Assembly (NCBI RefSeq): GCF_963259705.1
Contig: NC_081847.1
Coordinates: forward strand, 91,256,046-91,320,045
Length of the DNA stretch: 64,000 nucleotides
Reading direction: 5' to 3'
DNA from: Myotis daubentonii
Lineage: Eukaryota; Chordata; Mammalia; Chiroptera; Vespertilionidae
The first letter of the stretch is position 1; every line of letters starts with the position of its first letter. The notes under the pieces were generated by a model. That model saw only the letters and a program-made list of their open reading frames with translations, was not told the DNA's origin and did no database searches. Shown piece by piece: positions 1 through 11,485 of this stretch. Made by a program: the position numbers and the translations under genes.

Positions 1-1126
1 AAATTGCCAAGGCATTTTTGCTGATTTTACAGCAGTTTAGGAAAAAAATTATGAATTGCAAGTAAATGAAGCTACATATTCAAAAACTTAAGGAAACCTT
101 TACTACATTGACATATTTAGCAATATCATCATCACTAATAAAGGCAGACTTAGACCTGGACGCCTTTTCGAAGCTTTGATAGCGCTCCCGGCACTTTTGG
201 CGAAAGACAGGAGGAGCGCGATTGCGCTCCCCGGCACCTTAGGGGTTAACAAAAAAAAAAAAATCAACTAGGAAAATAAGATAATGGGAAGGTTTTTGGT
301 CATTGTGTTGTTTTGTTTTTCACTTTAGAATGTTTGTCAGTTGAGTATGTCTCTTCTTCATAACACTCGCTTGGTAAACTGGGTGTCGTACGTTCAATAG
401 TTGAAACATATATTGCAAAGGTTGCCGAAGCATCGGCAAAGATTGTTTAGCCTCAAACACTATGAAACTAATAAGATGGAGAGAAGCACCCCCCCTTCTT
501 AATGGGCACTGATGCCGAAGCCCTGTGAGTGTGTGTGCTGCGGCTCCTCCCGTCCAGCCCGGCCTTGGCCTCGCTGCTCTCCCAGCTGCCCTGCCAGAGC
601 GCGGGCTGACCTGCCTGGGAGCTCAGTCTCTGGCAGCCCCCCTGCCAGTGCAGAGTCTCCGGAGAGTGCCTGATGCAACCCCCCGCCCCCTTCCCTGATG
701 ATTTCAGAAGCCCCTCCACCTTGGAGTTTGTTCCCTCCCCTGTTTGACCAAAGGGCGTTGGAGGAGGCCACTGGGTACTCTCGTGATCAGGGTTTGAAGA
801 GTCGGCACAGAGTTCCTGCTGCTGCTGGTTTGGTGAGAAGAGGACGCCATGACTGGGAGTAGCCATCGCCCCAGTCTCCTCTTTGCTTCACAGCTGACAC
901 CTGGCCCCGATGCTGCGTCTGTCCCAGAAGCTTGACCGGTATTTTACTGTCATGGCCTGGGGAGCTCCATGGCTTAACAGTTTCCAGGTATTCAGGGAGC
1001 TCTATCTCATCCACAGCTCACCATCCTGTGGTTGTGGTAAATCTTGCGACTTAAAGGACAAGCAGATAAAATTACTAATCAACCATAGATTGCCTCGGGA
1101 GGCAAAAAGCATTCAAACCCTTAGAG
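1..1126. other. Intergenic sequence, no gene recognised
   Basis: Left edge of the window. Short open frames on both strands around 468-1164 have no recognisable domain, and the 500-840 stretch is merely GC-rich. At 150-250 there is a GC-rich block ending in GGGGTTAAC. Its reverse complement begins TTAACCCCTAAGG, which resembles a piggyBac-type end at a TTAA target. The partner end was not found, so this is only a weak suggestion. The final bases 1119-1126 are the left target duplication of the MITE that follows. Confidence 0.4.
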
Positions 1127-1348
1127 CATTGTTTCTCAACCTTCCTAATGCCGCGACCCTTTAATACAGTTCCTCATGTTGTGGTGACCCTAATTTCACT
1201 GTTACAAATTGAACATAATAAAAACATAGTGATGAATCACAAAAACAATATGTAATTATAGATGTGTTTTCCGATGGTCTTAGGCGACCCCTGTGAAAGG
1301 GTCGTTCGACCCCCACAGGGGTCGGGACCCACAGGTTGAGAACCGCTG
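1127..1348 (+). mobile_element. Non-autonomous hAT MITE
   Basis: The element has terminal inverted repeats of the type CAGCGGTTCTCAACC...GGTTGAGAACCGCTG. It is flanked by an 8-bp duplication with one mismatch, CCTTAGAG before and CCCTAGAG after, as expected of hAT transposons. It has no coding capacity. The same family and internal sequence recur at 55309-55531, and a related subfamily occurs at 16729, 17148, 22116 and 40685. Confidence 0.85.
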
Positions 1349-1356
1349 CCCTAGAG

Positions 1357-2358
1357 GCTTTCCCTGAGAAATGGACGGTGCTGTTTCAACAGGAAAAAAG
1401 CGGTAGGATTTGCTGGTAGTTCAATGCAGCCTGTGTTTGGATCTCCCTGTAACCGGTGTTTTTTGTTTTTCTTTTTCTTCTTTTTTTTGATCTGACTTTG
1501 ACAACAGGGTTCCCTTCCGTCTCCATCTCCAGCCTTTTCCTGGGCTCTGCGTTGAACTCTTGGCACTGGATGTTGTCCTGGTCAACCCTTAGGCAGGTAC
1601 ATCCTGAGAACAAAACACTTTCCCCTCCATGTGGCTAGAGCCATCGCATTTCCAACCTCCTCGAGTAAATGAAGTTCCGAGGGGTTACCTGATACCCACT
1701 TAGACCTCGGTCCTGCGAGACCCGACATCCTGCCAGGACTTTACACTTACTGTGCAGAAAGACAAACATCTATACACCAGATTTCCCTGCGTTTCCTATA
1801 GAGTGTCTTCCTAATTACTTCCGCTTGAAGCAGCACCCTCAGTTCTTTCTCTCTCTTTGCATAGGACCGTCTATTTGTTGCCCCAAACCGCCCAACTTTC
1901 TGAGAATTTTAAACACAATTTCTCAGCTTAAATTTATTTATTTATTGCTTGAATCTATTTCACCATTGTCCTCAACGTTCTTTCCCTTCTCCTTAGTAAT
2001 CCCTCGGCAAAACCCTGTCCGTGGATACACCTGTTTCACGACTGTTACTTGGCTCTGAAATATGGTTCAAGAGGAAAACATTTAACCACGCTGCCTCTCA
2101 GTCCTGAGGCACAATATATTTTGGCCTCCATCCTAGGTAACTGCCCTGTTACCTAAGTTAAGGGTTTTTCCATCAGTGAAACGCAGCCATTGGTTGAGAC
2201 ACAGCCAATTAATTTGAGGGGTGACAATCTACATTATTGATGAAGAGAAACAGTCAGTGTATATTACACATAGGGATAGTAAGTATTGTTCATGAAACTT
2301 TTGTTCCAGATTAAATGCATAAATTGTGTACCAGTTCACAACATTAAAAAATGTGTCT
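1357..2358. other. Intergenic sequence, nothing recognised
   Basis: AT/GC-mixed sequence without a supported gene, RNA or repeat. The open frames here are short and low in complexity. Confidence 0.4.
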
Positions 2359-2566
2359 TGCTCTGGCCAATGTGGCTCAGTTGGTTAGCATCATCCCAGG
2401 CACCAAGGGGTTGCCAGTTAGATACCCTGTCAGGGCACATGTCCAGGTTTGGGCTTGATCCATGGTAGGGGGCATGAAGGAGGCAGCCGATTGATATTTC
2501 TCTCTTAAATTGATGTTTCTCTAGCCCTCTCCCTTCCTCTCTCTGTAAAATCAATAAAAAAATCTT
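2359..2566 (+). mobile_element. VES-type tRNA-derived SINE
   Basis: The head GGCCAATGTGGCTCAGTTGG resembles the tRNA A box. It is followed by the B-box region, the 'GGGGGCATG.AGGAGGCAGCC' body, a CT-rich segment ending CCTCTCTCTGTAAAATCAAT, and an A-rich tail. This is the bat VES layout, in sense orientation. The poor flanking repeat suggests an old insertion. Confidence 0.85.
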
Positions 2567-2964
2567 TAAAAATATTTCTTATTGGAAATTTGAGTCAGTA
2601 ATTCAAAACACCAATATAGTCATTTTTAAATTTTACACCTACTCTCTGCTCAAATCTCTAATCCACCTTCTTCACTTAGCAGATAACTTTGCATCTGATT
2701 TCAGTGACAAACTGAAGCTGAAGAGAACTTGTTTATCTTTCCACCACCCTCTGCAACAGACTACCAACAACTGTACCATATACATTGGCCTCCATCCTTT
2801 ATAACGGGTGAGCTTTCTCTGCTCCTACTCAAGGCAACCTCTCCATTAATACACTGGGTCCCATGACCTTTTTCTTCCTCAAGATCTTTGCCCATGAAAT
2901 TAAACTTCTGTCTTTTACATCATTAATTATACACTCTTGCCTAGATCATTCCCAATAATAAATA

Positions 2965-3225
2965 AACAGCAATGCTTTATAGAAATAATAGTTAACATGG
3001 ATATAGTAGTTATCATGTGCCATATCCTGTGATAAAAACTGTACATATGTTAATTCTTTTTATCCTTACTCAAATTAGAAACTATCATTCCCATTTTATG
3101 GATGAGGAAACTGAGGCACAGCATGTTAAGCTGAGGGTGGCAGTACTAGGGAATCATAGAATCAATATTTGAACTATGTAGGCTGATGCGAGAATTTATG
3201 TTCTTAACCACTATGTAATTTGCTT
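2965..3225 (+). mobile_element. MIR SINE
   Basis: Contains the MIR core signature ATGGATGAGGAAACTGAGGC near 3100, with diverged flanking MIR sequence. It is an ancient mammal-wide SINE. The boundaries are approximate. Confidence 0.75.
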
Positions 3226-3284
3226 CTCTCATGTGAATAAAACTTGTTGACTTCAAGATGTTCTTCAACTATTGCCTCATTTTC

Positions 3285-4765
3285 TCTGGTTCTTTTTATA
3301 GAAAAACCTAGCAGATGACATGATACTTTCTATAGAGAACCCTAAAGATTCCTCCAAAAAAACTACTGAACTGATAAATGAATTCAGTAAAATGGCAGGA
3401 TACATAATAAATATCCAGAAATTGGCTGCATTTGTATGCACCAATAATGAACTATCAGAAAGGAAAATTAAGAAAACAATCCCATTTACAATTGTATAAA
3501 AAATACTTTGAAATAAATTTAACCAAGGATGTAAAAGACCTGTACTTGGAAAATTATAAAACACTGAAGAAAGAAATGGAAGAAAATACAAATAAGTGGA
3601 AACATATACCATGTTCATGGAAAGGAAGTATTATCATTAAAATGTCCATACTCCACAAAGCAATCTATAGTTTCAATGCAATTCCTATCAAGATACCAAT
3701 GGCATAGTTCACAGAACTAGAACAAAAATTCCAACCACAAAAGACCCCAAATAGCCATAACAATCTTGAGAAAGAAAAACAACATTGGAAGAATCATGCT
3801 ACCTGATACTACAAGGCCATAGTAATCAAAACAGCATAGTACTGGCATAAAAACAGACATATAAGTCAATGGAAAAGAATGAGCCCAGATATAAAAGCCA
3901 CTTATTTATGGTCAATTAATATTTGATAAAGGAGGCAAGAGTATACAATAGGGTAAAAATAATCTATTCAATAAATAATGTTGGAAAAATTGAACAGCTA
4001 TGCCGAAAAAATGAAATGAGACCACCTTCTTATACCATACACAAGAATAAACTCAAAATGGATTAAAGACAAATGTAAGACTCAACACCATAAACATTTT
4101 AGAAGAAAACAGGCAGTAAAATCTTACATATTTCTTGTAGCAATATTTTTCTGATCTGTCTCTCTGGGCAATGGCCACAAGAGAAAAAATAAACAAATGG
4201 GACTACATCCAACTAAAAACCTTTTGCACAACAAAGGAAACCATCAACAAAATGAAAAGACAATCCACTGAATGGGAGAACGTATTCACCAATGATACAT
4301 CTGACAAGGAGTTAATATTCAAAATGTATAAAGAACTTATAAAACAACACCAGGAAACCAAACAATCCAATTAGAAAATGGGCAAAGAACATACGGATGG
4401 CCGGACAATAGACACATGAAAAGATGCTCAGTGTCACTAATTATCAGAGAAATGCAATTAAAGCCGCGATGAGGTGTTACCGCCCTCCTGTCAGAATGGC
4501 TGTCATCAACAAACAACTAGCATTGGCTGAGAATTCAGAGGGAAGGGAACCCTTGTGCACTGCTGGTGGTGGGAACGCAGTTGGCACGGCCCCTGTGGAA
4601 AACAGTATGGGGTTTCCTCAAAAAATAAAAATGGAGCTGCCTATGACCAAGCAGTTCCACCTCTGATAATACATCTGAAGAAAACAAAAACCAAGAATAT
4701 ATGCACCCTGTGTTCATCGCAGCGTTATTGGAAATAGCCAAGATTTGGCAGCAGCCCAGTGCCTC
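3285..4765 (+). mobile_element. LINE-1 fragment, 3' part of ORF2
   Basis: Sense-strand sequence typical of the late reverse transcriptase and C-terminal part of L1 ORF2: GATGACATGATACTTTCTAT near 3314, then the 'TACATAATAAATATCCAGAA' stretch and a C-terminal part ending with 'GGAAATAGCCAAGATTTGG' near 4730. The frame is broken by many stops. It is 5' truncated, lacks an intact 3' UTR or poly(A), and is therefore dead. Confidence 0.85.
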
Positions 4766-5400
4766 CGGGATTTTCTCCCAATAGACTAGCTTCTCGCACG
4801 TCCATGTTTCAGGCTCTGCTGTTAGGGAAACCAAAGTGTGACAGGTGCAAGGAAGAGTGATCTGAGGAAGAGCTGCCTGCCTTTATTTCCTCACCCCCTT
4901 GCGTAGTCTCTCTGTGGCTTTTGGCAATTATGACTTTTCTGCCACTACTCCCCCAAAACTCAATTTTTTGTCATCACCAATGACTTCTTCATATTTGATT
5001 CTAGGGTCAGGTTTTAAGCCCTACTCTTACTTGATTTTTCAAAATCCTATGCCACAGTTAACACGTCCTTCTTGTTGACAATCTATCTGACCAGGGTTTA
5101 TGGGACACCACGTTCATAGAGCGTTCCTCCTCACTCACTGGCCACTCCTCGTCTAGGAGAAACGGGTTCCTCTCTCCCTCCTGACTCTTGCGGTACCTCA
5201 GGGATCTATCTTCACTCATTTTCTAGTGTTCTCTTTTAGTGTCTAATTTTTAAATAAAAAAACCTTAACTTGGAATATAATAGACACCTCAAACTTTGCA
5301 TGCCCAATAAAAACCCTTGATAGCTTAACCCAAACCGTTTCCTCTCCAAATTTATCCCATTCATTCAATTATTCATTCATTCACTTCGGTTCACACTGAT
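4766..5400. other. Intergenic sequence, nothing recognised
   Basis: Non-coding sequence between the L1 and L2 fragments. There is a small ATTCA-rich simple stretch near 5365-5385. No gene is supported. Confidence 0.4.
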
Positions 5401-5414
5401 GCTCAGTCCAAAGT

Positions 5415-5980
5415 CCAAGGTAGGCATCTTGGGTCTTCTCTTTCTCTCACATCCATCTTCAATCTATCAAGCCCTCCTCTGAGGCCTAACTTCAAGTTAT
5501 ATCACAAATCCGAATTTGATAACTAATTCCATCACTACATGGACAGGGTAAGCCACCATCACCTTTGGCCTGAACAGCTACATCTGCCAGTACTGCCCTG
5601 TGCAATCTGTTTTTGTATAGTGATTTATAAAATGCATAAATCAGACCTTGCCCCTCCCTCTTCAAAGTGCTTCAATGGCTCTTTATGAACAGATGGGGTT
5701 AAAATGAAAACTAAACTCTTTAACAAAAGCTATGAGATTTTTTAAAAAATCGTTGCTTCTCTTTCCCACTTCCTGTGCCAGCACCGCTCACTCCACTCCA
5801 GCATCCCGGCTTCTCTCTGTTCTCTGAACACACCCAGCTTGTCCTGACCCCCAGGGCTCCACGCTTGCTTTCTCTCAGGCTGGAAGGCTTTTCCTCCAGA
5901 GCATGGTCCCCTCTGTGGTTCAGGTCTCCAACCAGAGTTCACGGCTCAGGAAATCCTTCCCGCGTGGCCTCTACAAAATG
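5415..5980 (+). mobile_element. LINE-2 fragment
   Basis: Resembles the conserved L2 3' part: 'CACATCCATCTTCAATCTAT', then a segment like 'CTTCAATGGCTCTTTATGA', then 'CTCACTCCACTCCAGCATCC' and 'CTGGAAGGCTTTTCCTCCAG'. It is ancient and diverged, so the assignment rests on remembered family wording and the limits are approximate. Confidence 0.6.
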
Positions 5981-5984
5981 CCCA

Positions 5985-7218
5985 TTTCTCAGGCTATGTT
6001 GTTATGGCAGAAATCAGGCTGGGGGGAAGCGACAGACTGTACACACTCGGAGATTCAGAAAAGAACTGCTTTATTTGCACGGGTGCTGGCTCAGCGGAGT
6101 CCCCTCCAGAGGCTGAGCCCTGAGCAAAGCGGGGTTTGGCATTTTACATTCTCCCAGGCTCTTTGTCTCCCCTCTATGGCGTATACATACATTAGACATT
6201 CTTCCTATGTTACATGTTAAGCTTCCGGGTATCTGTTGCAGTTTGGGAGGAGGGCCGTGACCTGAGACAGCAGAAGCTTGACTGGCAGCGGGCCCTGCTG
6301 GAGCAGAAGTAGAAGAAGCAAGCGGATTACAGAAGCTGAGGCTCGGTCATGGGTCATGGCCATGCCCGCAGGGAGGGGGCTTGCCATCTCAATGTAAAGT
6401 AGCGTGGGTGTCAGGGCCATTTGGTCTTCCTCAAAGAGGCGGGAAAGGAAACATGTAGCTTCAGGAATCATGCCTTCATCACTGTCAGTTCCACGTGGCG
6501 TAAGAACATTTGCATGTCTCAGTTGAGAGTGTGGGATGGAAAGACAAACAGGTAGGAAAAGCAGGCGCTAAAGGGAAAGATTCAAAAACTACAACACAAA
6601 CGGTAGAAGTGAACAGAGCTACTAGTATCTGGAAGAGAAGTCAGGCTGTTTTCCCCCAACACTGGCATACACTCCTGATTAATTGGCGGAAGCCGGTCCA
6701 TCCTTGCTGCTTGACACAGTCGCTGCAGGGAAGAAACATCTGCACAGGATATGTTTCAAGGGACCTGGCATATATGGCATACTGTTCTTAATATGTTTGC
6801 TCCCCTTCTTGGCGCTATGTGTTTTAACCAAGGTCACCTCTCTGAGAAAGGTTGTTTCCCCAGGTAGGGATTTTTCCCTGAAGTTAGGGAGGGAATAAAA
6901 CCCCTTAACTAAGTGCCAGGCGGGTAGTTAATCACTTTAACTACGAACAATCATGCTTAAGCTACATGATCTTTACTCCCTGGAATGGAGATAAGAAACG
7001 CCCTAACCTTTGGAATAGAAATTGACAGGATTAAAATCAGCTGGTATAAATACAGATGTAACAAGACAATAAAACACAGAACTTGGCTGGAGATCCTGGT
7101 TAGAGATCCTGACTAGAGGCTGCTGATCAACTGAACACTGTCTCCGTGTCATTCCTTCTTCGCCAACTCCGTCCACACCTTTGGGGACCCCTGGACCTGC
7201 TGGGGTTGGACCCCAGCA
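5985..7218 (+). mobile_element. ERV-type LTR (probable solo LTR), limits uncertain
   Basis: The 3' part has LTR order: a TATA box (TATAAATA) at 7045, AATAAA at 7068-7073, a U5-like GC-rich stretch, and an end in ..CCCCAGCA at 7218. The left boundary is uncertain, because a candidate TG start near 5998 gives no matching target duplication. More than one element may therefore be joined here. No retroviral gene is visible. The LTR end lies 17 bp upstream of the RNGTT retrocopy body, close enough to act as its promoter. Confidence 0.5.
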
Positions 7219-7224
7219 ATTAAT

Positions 7225-7235
7225 AAGATATTGCA
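7225..7235 (+). repeat. 5' target-site duplication of the RNGTT retrocopy
   Basis: AAGATATTGCA here is repeated directly after the poly(A) run, with the match at 11476-11485. Such duplications are the hallmark of LINE-mediated retrotransposition. Confidence 0.85.
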
Positions 7236-10200
7236 AGGGAATCCAGACCTCGCCTGGGGCTGGGTGGGCGCGCACCTCTGTGCGGAGCAGCCTGCGAGGA
7301 GGCGTCGGAGAGGGAGGCAGAGGCGTGGCGAGTGTTGGTGGAGCGGGGCGGCGCTGTGCGGCTCCGAGGCATGGCTCACAACAAGATCCCGCCGCGGTGG
7401 CTCAACTGTCCCCGGCGCGGCCAGCCGGTGGCAGGAAGATTCTTACCTCTGAAGACAATGTTAGGACCAAGATATGATAGTCAAGTTGCTGAAGAAAATC
7501 GGTTCTATCCCAGTATGCTCTCAAATTATCTAAAGAGTTTGAAGGTTAAAATGGGCTTGCTGGTGGATTTGACAAATACTTCAAGGTTCTATGACAGAAA
7601 CGACATAGAAAAAGAAGGAATCAAATATATAAAACTTCAGTGTAAAGGACATGGTGAGTGCCCTACAACTGAGAATACCGAGACATTCATTCGTCTGTGT
7701 GAGTGGTTTAATGAAAGAAACCCACTTGAACTTATAGGTGTTCATTGTACCCATGGCTTCAATCGTACCAGTTTCCTCATATGTGCCTTTTTGGTGGAGA
7801 AAATGGGTTGGAGTATTGAAGCAGCAGTTGCCACTTTTGCTCAAGCAGAACCTGGGTCAAGTGCCTCCTTTGGCAAAAGGAGAAAAGAACAGTTAAAACT
7901 GGGTGCTATTTTCTTAGAAGGTATAACGGTTAAAGGTGTAACTCAAGTAACAACTCAACCGAAGTTAGGAGAAGTACAGCAGAAGTGTCGTCAATTCTGT
8001 GGCTGGGAAGGGTCTGGATTCCCTGGAGCACAGCCTGTTTCCATGGACAAGCAAAATATTAAACTTTTAGAGCAGAATCCATATAAAGTAAGCTGGAAAG
8101 CAGATGGTACTCGGTATATGATGTTGATTGGTGGCACAAATGAAGTTTTTATGATTGATAGAGATAATTCAGTGTTCCGTGTTTCAAATCTGGAATTCCC
8201 ATTTCGTAAAGATCTCCGTATACATTTATCAAATACTCTGTTGGATGGGGAAATGATTATTGATAAAGTAAATGGACAGGCTGTACCTAGATATTTGATT
8301 TACGACATAATTAAATTCAATGCACAACCAGTTGGAGATTGTGACTTTAATGTTCGTCTTCGGTGTATAGAACGAGAAATAATAAATCCTCGACATGAAA
8401 AAATGAAGACTGGGCTCATTGACAAAACACAGGAACCATTTAGTGTCAGAAATAAGCCATTTTTTGACATTTGTACTTCAAGAAAGCTACTTGAAGGAAA
8501 TTTTGCGAAAGAAGTTAGCCATGAAATGGATGGACTTATTTTTCAGCCTACTGGAAAATACAAACCTGGTCGATGTGATGATATTTTAAAATAGAAGCCT
8601 CCCAGTCTGAATTCTGTGGATTTTCCCCTAAAGATAACAAGAATGGGAGGAGAAGGGTTGCTTCCTCAGAATGCTGGACTTCTTTATGTTGGAGGTTATG
8701 AAAGACCCTTTGCACAAGTCAAGGTGACAAAAGACCTAAAACAGTATGACAACAAAATTATAGAATGCAAATTTGAGAACAACAGCTGGGTCTTCATGAG
8801 ACAGAGAACAGACAAAAGTTTTCCTAATGCCTACAACACTGCCATGGCTGTGTGCAGCAGCCTCGCAAACCCCGTCACCAAGGGGATTCTGTTTGAGTTC
8901 ATTGACAGATGTGCAGCTTCTCAGGGACAGAAACGAAAGCATCATCTGCATCCTGACACGGAGCTCATGCCTCCACCACCTCCCAAAAGACCGCGCCCTT
9001 CGACCGAGACCTAAGTCCCGCCTCTGACTTCAGAATCCAGAGGAGAGATGAATGAGGAAAAATGCTGTCGCCCCATTTGCAGCCAGAGAAATTCAACGAA
9101 CAATGTGGCTTGATGTTGCTACACATTTGAATTTTTTTTTTTTTTTAAAGGAAAGTATTGTAGCCAGGCTGTAAATATTTGACTCATTTGTTTTCTTAGT
9201 GCTACAATAAATACATCATGGATTTAAACATTTTATTTATATTCGATACACCCCGCCTTACCTTGTGGAATCTGAAGATTGAAATATCCAAAGGTTTGAA
9301 CAAGATTGAAATCGGTGAAAAAGAGGCCTTGTTTATATGTGGATAACTTCTACCTTTAACTTATAAAGTTATCAATCTGGAACTGTGAGCGCCTAGAACA
9401 CTGTATTTTTTAGAAGTTGTATTTCAGCTATGGTAAATGTTCCTTTTAAAAAATTTAGGCAGTGGCATTAAACATTCTTCCTATCCTTTATCATGGATTG
9501 TCTCCATATCTGACATTCTTGTGTTCAAACACAAATGACAAGGTTGTTAAGTAATGCACACATTAAACAACGTGGTCTGGCTTTATCGTTTTAAGAATTG
9601 TTTGTGGACATGTAGAAGGAAAAAGGAAAGCTCCGTTCTGTGAACTGCATCCTCTCTAAGGAAGAGCCCTGAGTATCTCTCTGCATTTGCCTCTGTTTGA
9701 GCTGCAGTGTCAGGTCGCCCGTGTGTCCGTTCTGGCGGTGGCTTTGAGTCTCTTCCTAGAACCTAGGTCTACCCCACCTGACCCCTTCCCTGTTGTTCCC
9801 TGGGAGACACTTTTTTAAACGCCAGGGCTACTGCTTCACCTCAGTGGTTTCAGCACATGGTAAATGACATGAACACGCGAAACTCACTGTGATCATGGGA
9901 GTGACGTCAAACACAAGCAATGCTGTGTGAGGTCCCTCGAACAGAACAGCAAAAGAAATGCCAGCTGGCTCCCATGATTAGGAAGCGGTGTGAGTGGAGA
10001 AGGGAGCATGCTGTCACCACAACTCCTCTCCCACAGCCATGTCACGCAGAGGCACAGAGCAGGCACCTGTAGGCACTAAACATCAAGGAAGCAAAGACAT
10101 TTCTTTTCAAAGCCAGGATTCTATGTACATTTTCTTCTGGGAATGTTATTTCTGTTGTATGTCTGAATTTTAAAACGTTTACTGGTAGATAATGGATTTA

Positions 10201-11475
10201 AAGAGCAGCTAATCGGTCATCTGCCATTGTTGAGAAACCATGTTCTGATTGGTTTGTGAAGGAACTGAGAATTAGCTGATTAGAGGCTAATGTATTTATT
10301 TTTAGAGATACAGGTTTTAAGTATGTGTATTTTAAATTTTTTTCATGACCTGAATTTTGTACATGTCTCTGCATGTATCTATATATGTGAGTATATGCAG
10401 CAGTGTATATTCTTCTACTAATGCAGTCAGAAATGAAAATCCAAATGACTGACCTAGTAGACTGAATATCTGATAGGATTTGTATATGTGATAGCACAGC
10501 TTAACCAGAAATGTATTTACATTTTCACCGGGGTTTAAATGTTTTTAAACGAAGTTTTCTCTGCAGTGCTTTTCTGTGAGAAGTAGCAGCGTCATGCTCG
10601 GGTGTCCTTTGTTGTCCCCGAGTTATGTAATGTATAGTGAATTTATCCAAAATGTCATTTTAGGTATGCTCTTGTGTGTTTGGGCGCTAAAGGGATTAAA
10701 ACACCCAACTGTCACATGACTAGAAAGATGGAAATTTGTCAAGGTTCCATAGTGTCTTCTACAAAACGGATCTAAAAAACGCCTATGCAACTCCAAATAG
10801 TCTGACGGCTCCTTCACCAGGATTAGTGACTTTTCACATCATATGTTGCTTTCTCCCGAGCCTGGGTAAATGCAGAGCCCTTCTGCTGATGTAAGAGCAA
10901 GCTTTTGCCAGTGATCTTTAATGGAGTTAAATGTTTATGGTAATGGTAACCTTTTAAATGAGTTATGTGAAAAGAGCATCTCATTTTTAATCCACCCAGA
11001 TATTTTCTCCTTGCCTTTGTGCATTTTCCAGCAGTTAACTCCCTTAGTCTTTCCTTTCTTTTCAGTGATAGTGAAATGTAATAGTTGGCCGTATACGTAA
11101 ACCCATGTGGCCCCTGAACACACTACCACCTGCAGTATCATAAAGAGTCATCTAGAAAGTCACGTGGAGGGGAGGGGTGGGACCTGGAGCCAGGATTTGG
11201 AATGTCAGGAGGGAAACACTTCCCTTCCCAGCCCACTTCACAGTACCCATTTTTGACACTGAAGTTTTGTAGATAGGAATAAGAGAATTTTGCTTTTCTG
11301 AGTTATCACATATAAAAGCTTTTGCATTGTGTTTGGAAAGATGTGGATGACTCAACTGCCTGGATGGTTACAGTTGCTTTCTGTGAAATGCTCAGAAAAT
11401 GTCAGGACATTCCTTCTCTGATGTGTGTCAGTGTGAATTGTAATAAAACTACTGACTTAAAAAAAAAAAAAAAAA
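7236..11475 (+). pseudogene. RNGTT: Processed retrocopy of RNGTT (mRNA capping enzyme)
   Basis: The intronless coding region runs 7371-9014 (547 codons plus stop), from [10 protein letters not shown] to [10 protein letters not shown]. It closely matches the bifunctional capping enzyme (5'-triphosphatase plus guanylyltransferase, nuclear). The retained active-site features are the phosphatase loop HCTHGFNRT, the guanylyltransferase lysine motif KADGTR (codon 243) and DGEMIID. Damage: the residue after HCTHGFNRT is Ser instead of Gly, 51 codons are missing in frame after ATFAQA, and codon 408 (motif V, LKWKPP) is TAG at 8592-8594. Downstream codons stay in frame. About 135 bp of 5' UTR precedes the ATG. 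A long 3' UTR ends with AATAAA at 11442-11447 and a poly(A) run at about 11459-11475, bounded by matching target duplications. The parent gene lies elsewhere. The copy is probably inactive, though 407 codons remain open. Confidence 0.93.
11442..11447 (+). terminator. Copied poly(A) signal of RNGTT mRNA
   Basis: AATAAA lies 12 bp before the genomic poly(A) run, so it marks the 3' end of the reverse-transcribed message. Confidence 0.8.
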
Positions 11476-11485
11476 GATATTGCAT
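11476..11485 (+). repeat. 3' target-site duplication of the RNGTT retrocopy
   Basis: AGATATTGCA directly follows the poly(A) run and matches 7226-7235 exactly. Confidence 0.85.

Noticed and set aside
150..250. Possible piggyBac terminus at TTAA
   Set aside because: Only one end is visible and the family match is from memory, so it is mentioned but not listed as an element.
2359..2430. tRNA-like A and B boxes in several places
   Set aside because: They are the heads of VES-type SINEs, not tRNA genes.
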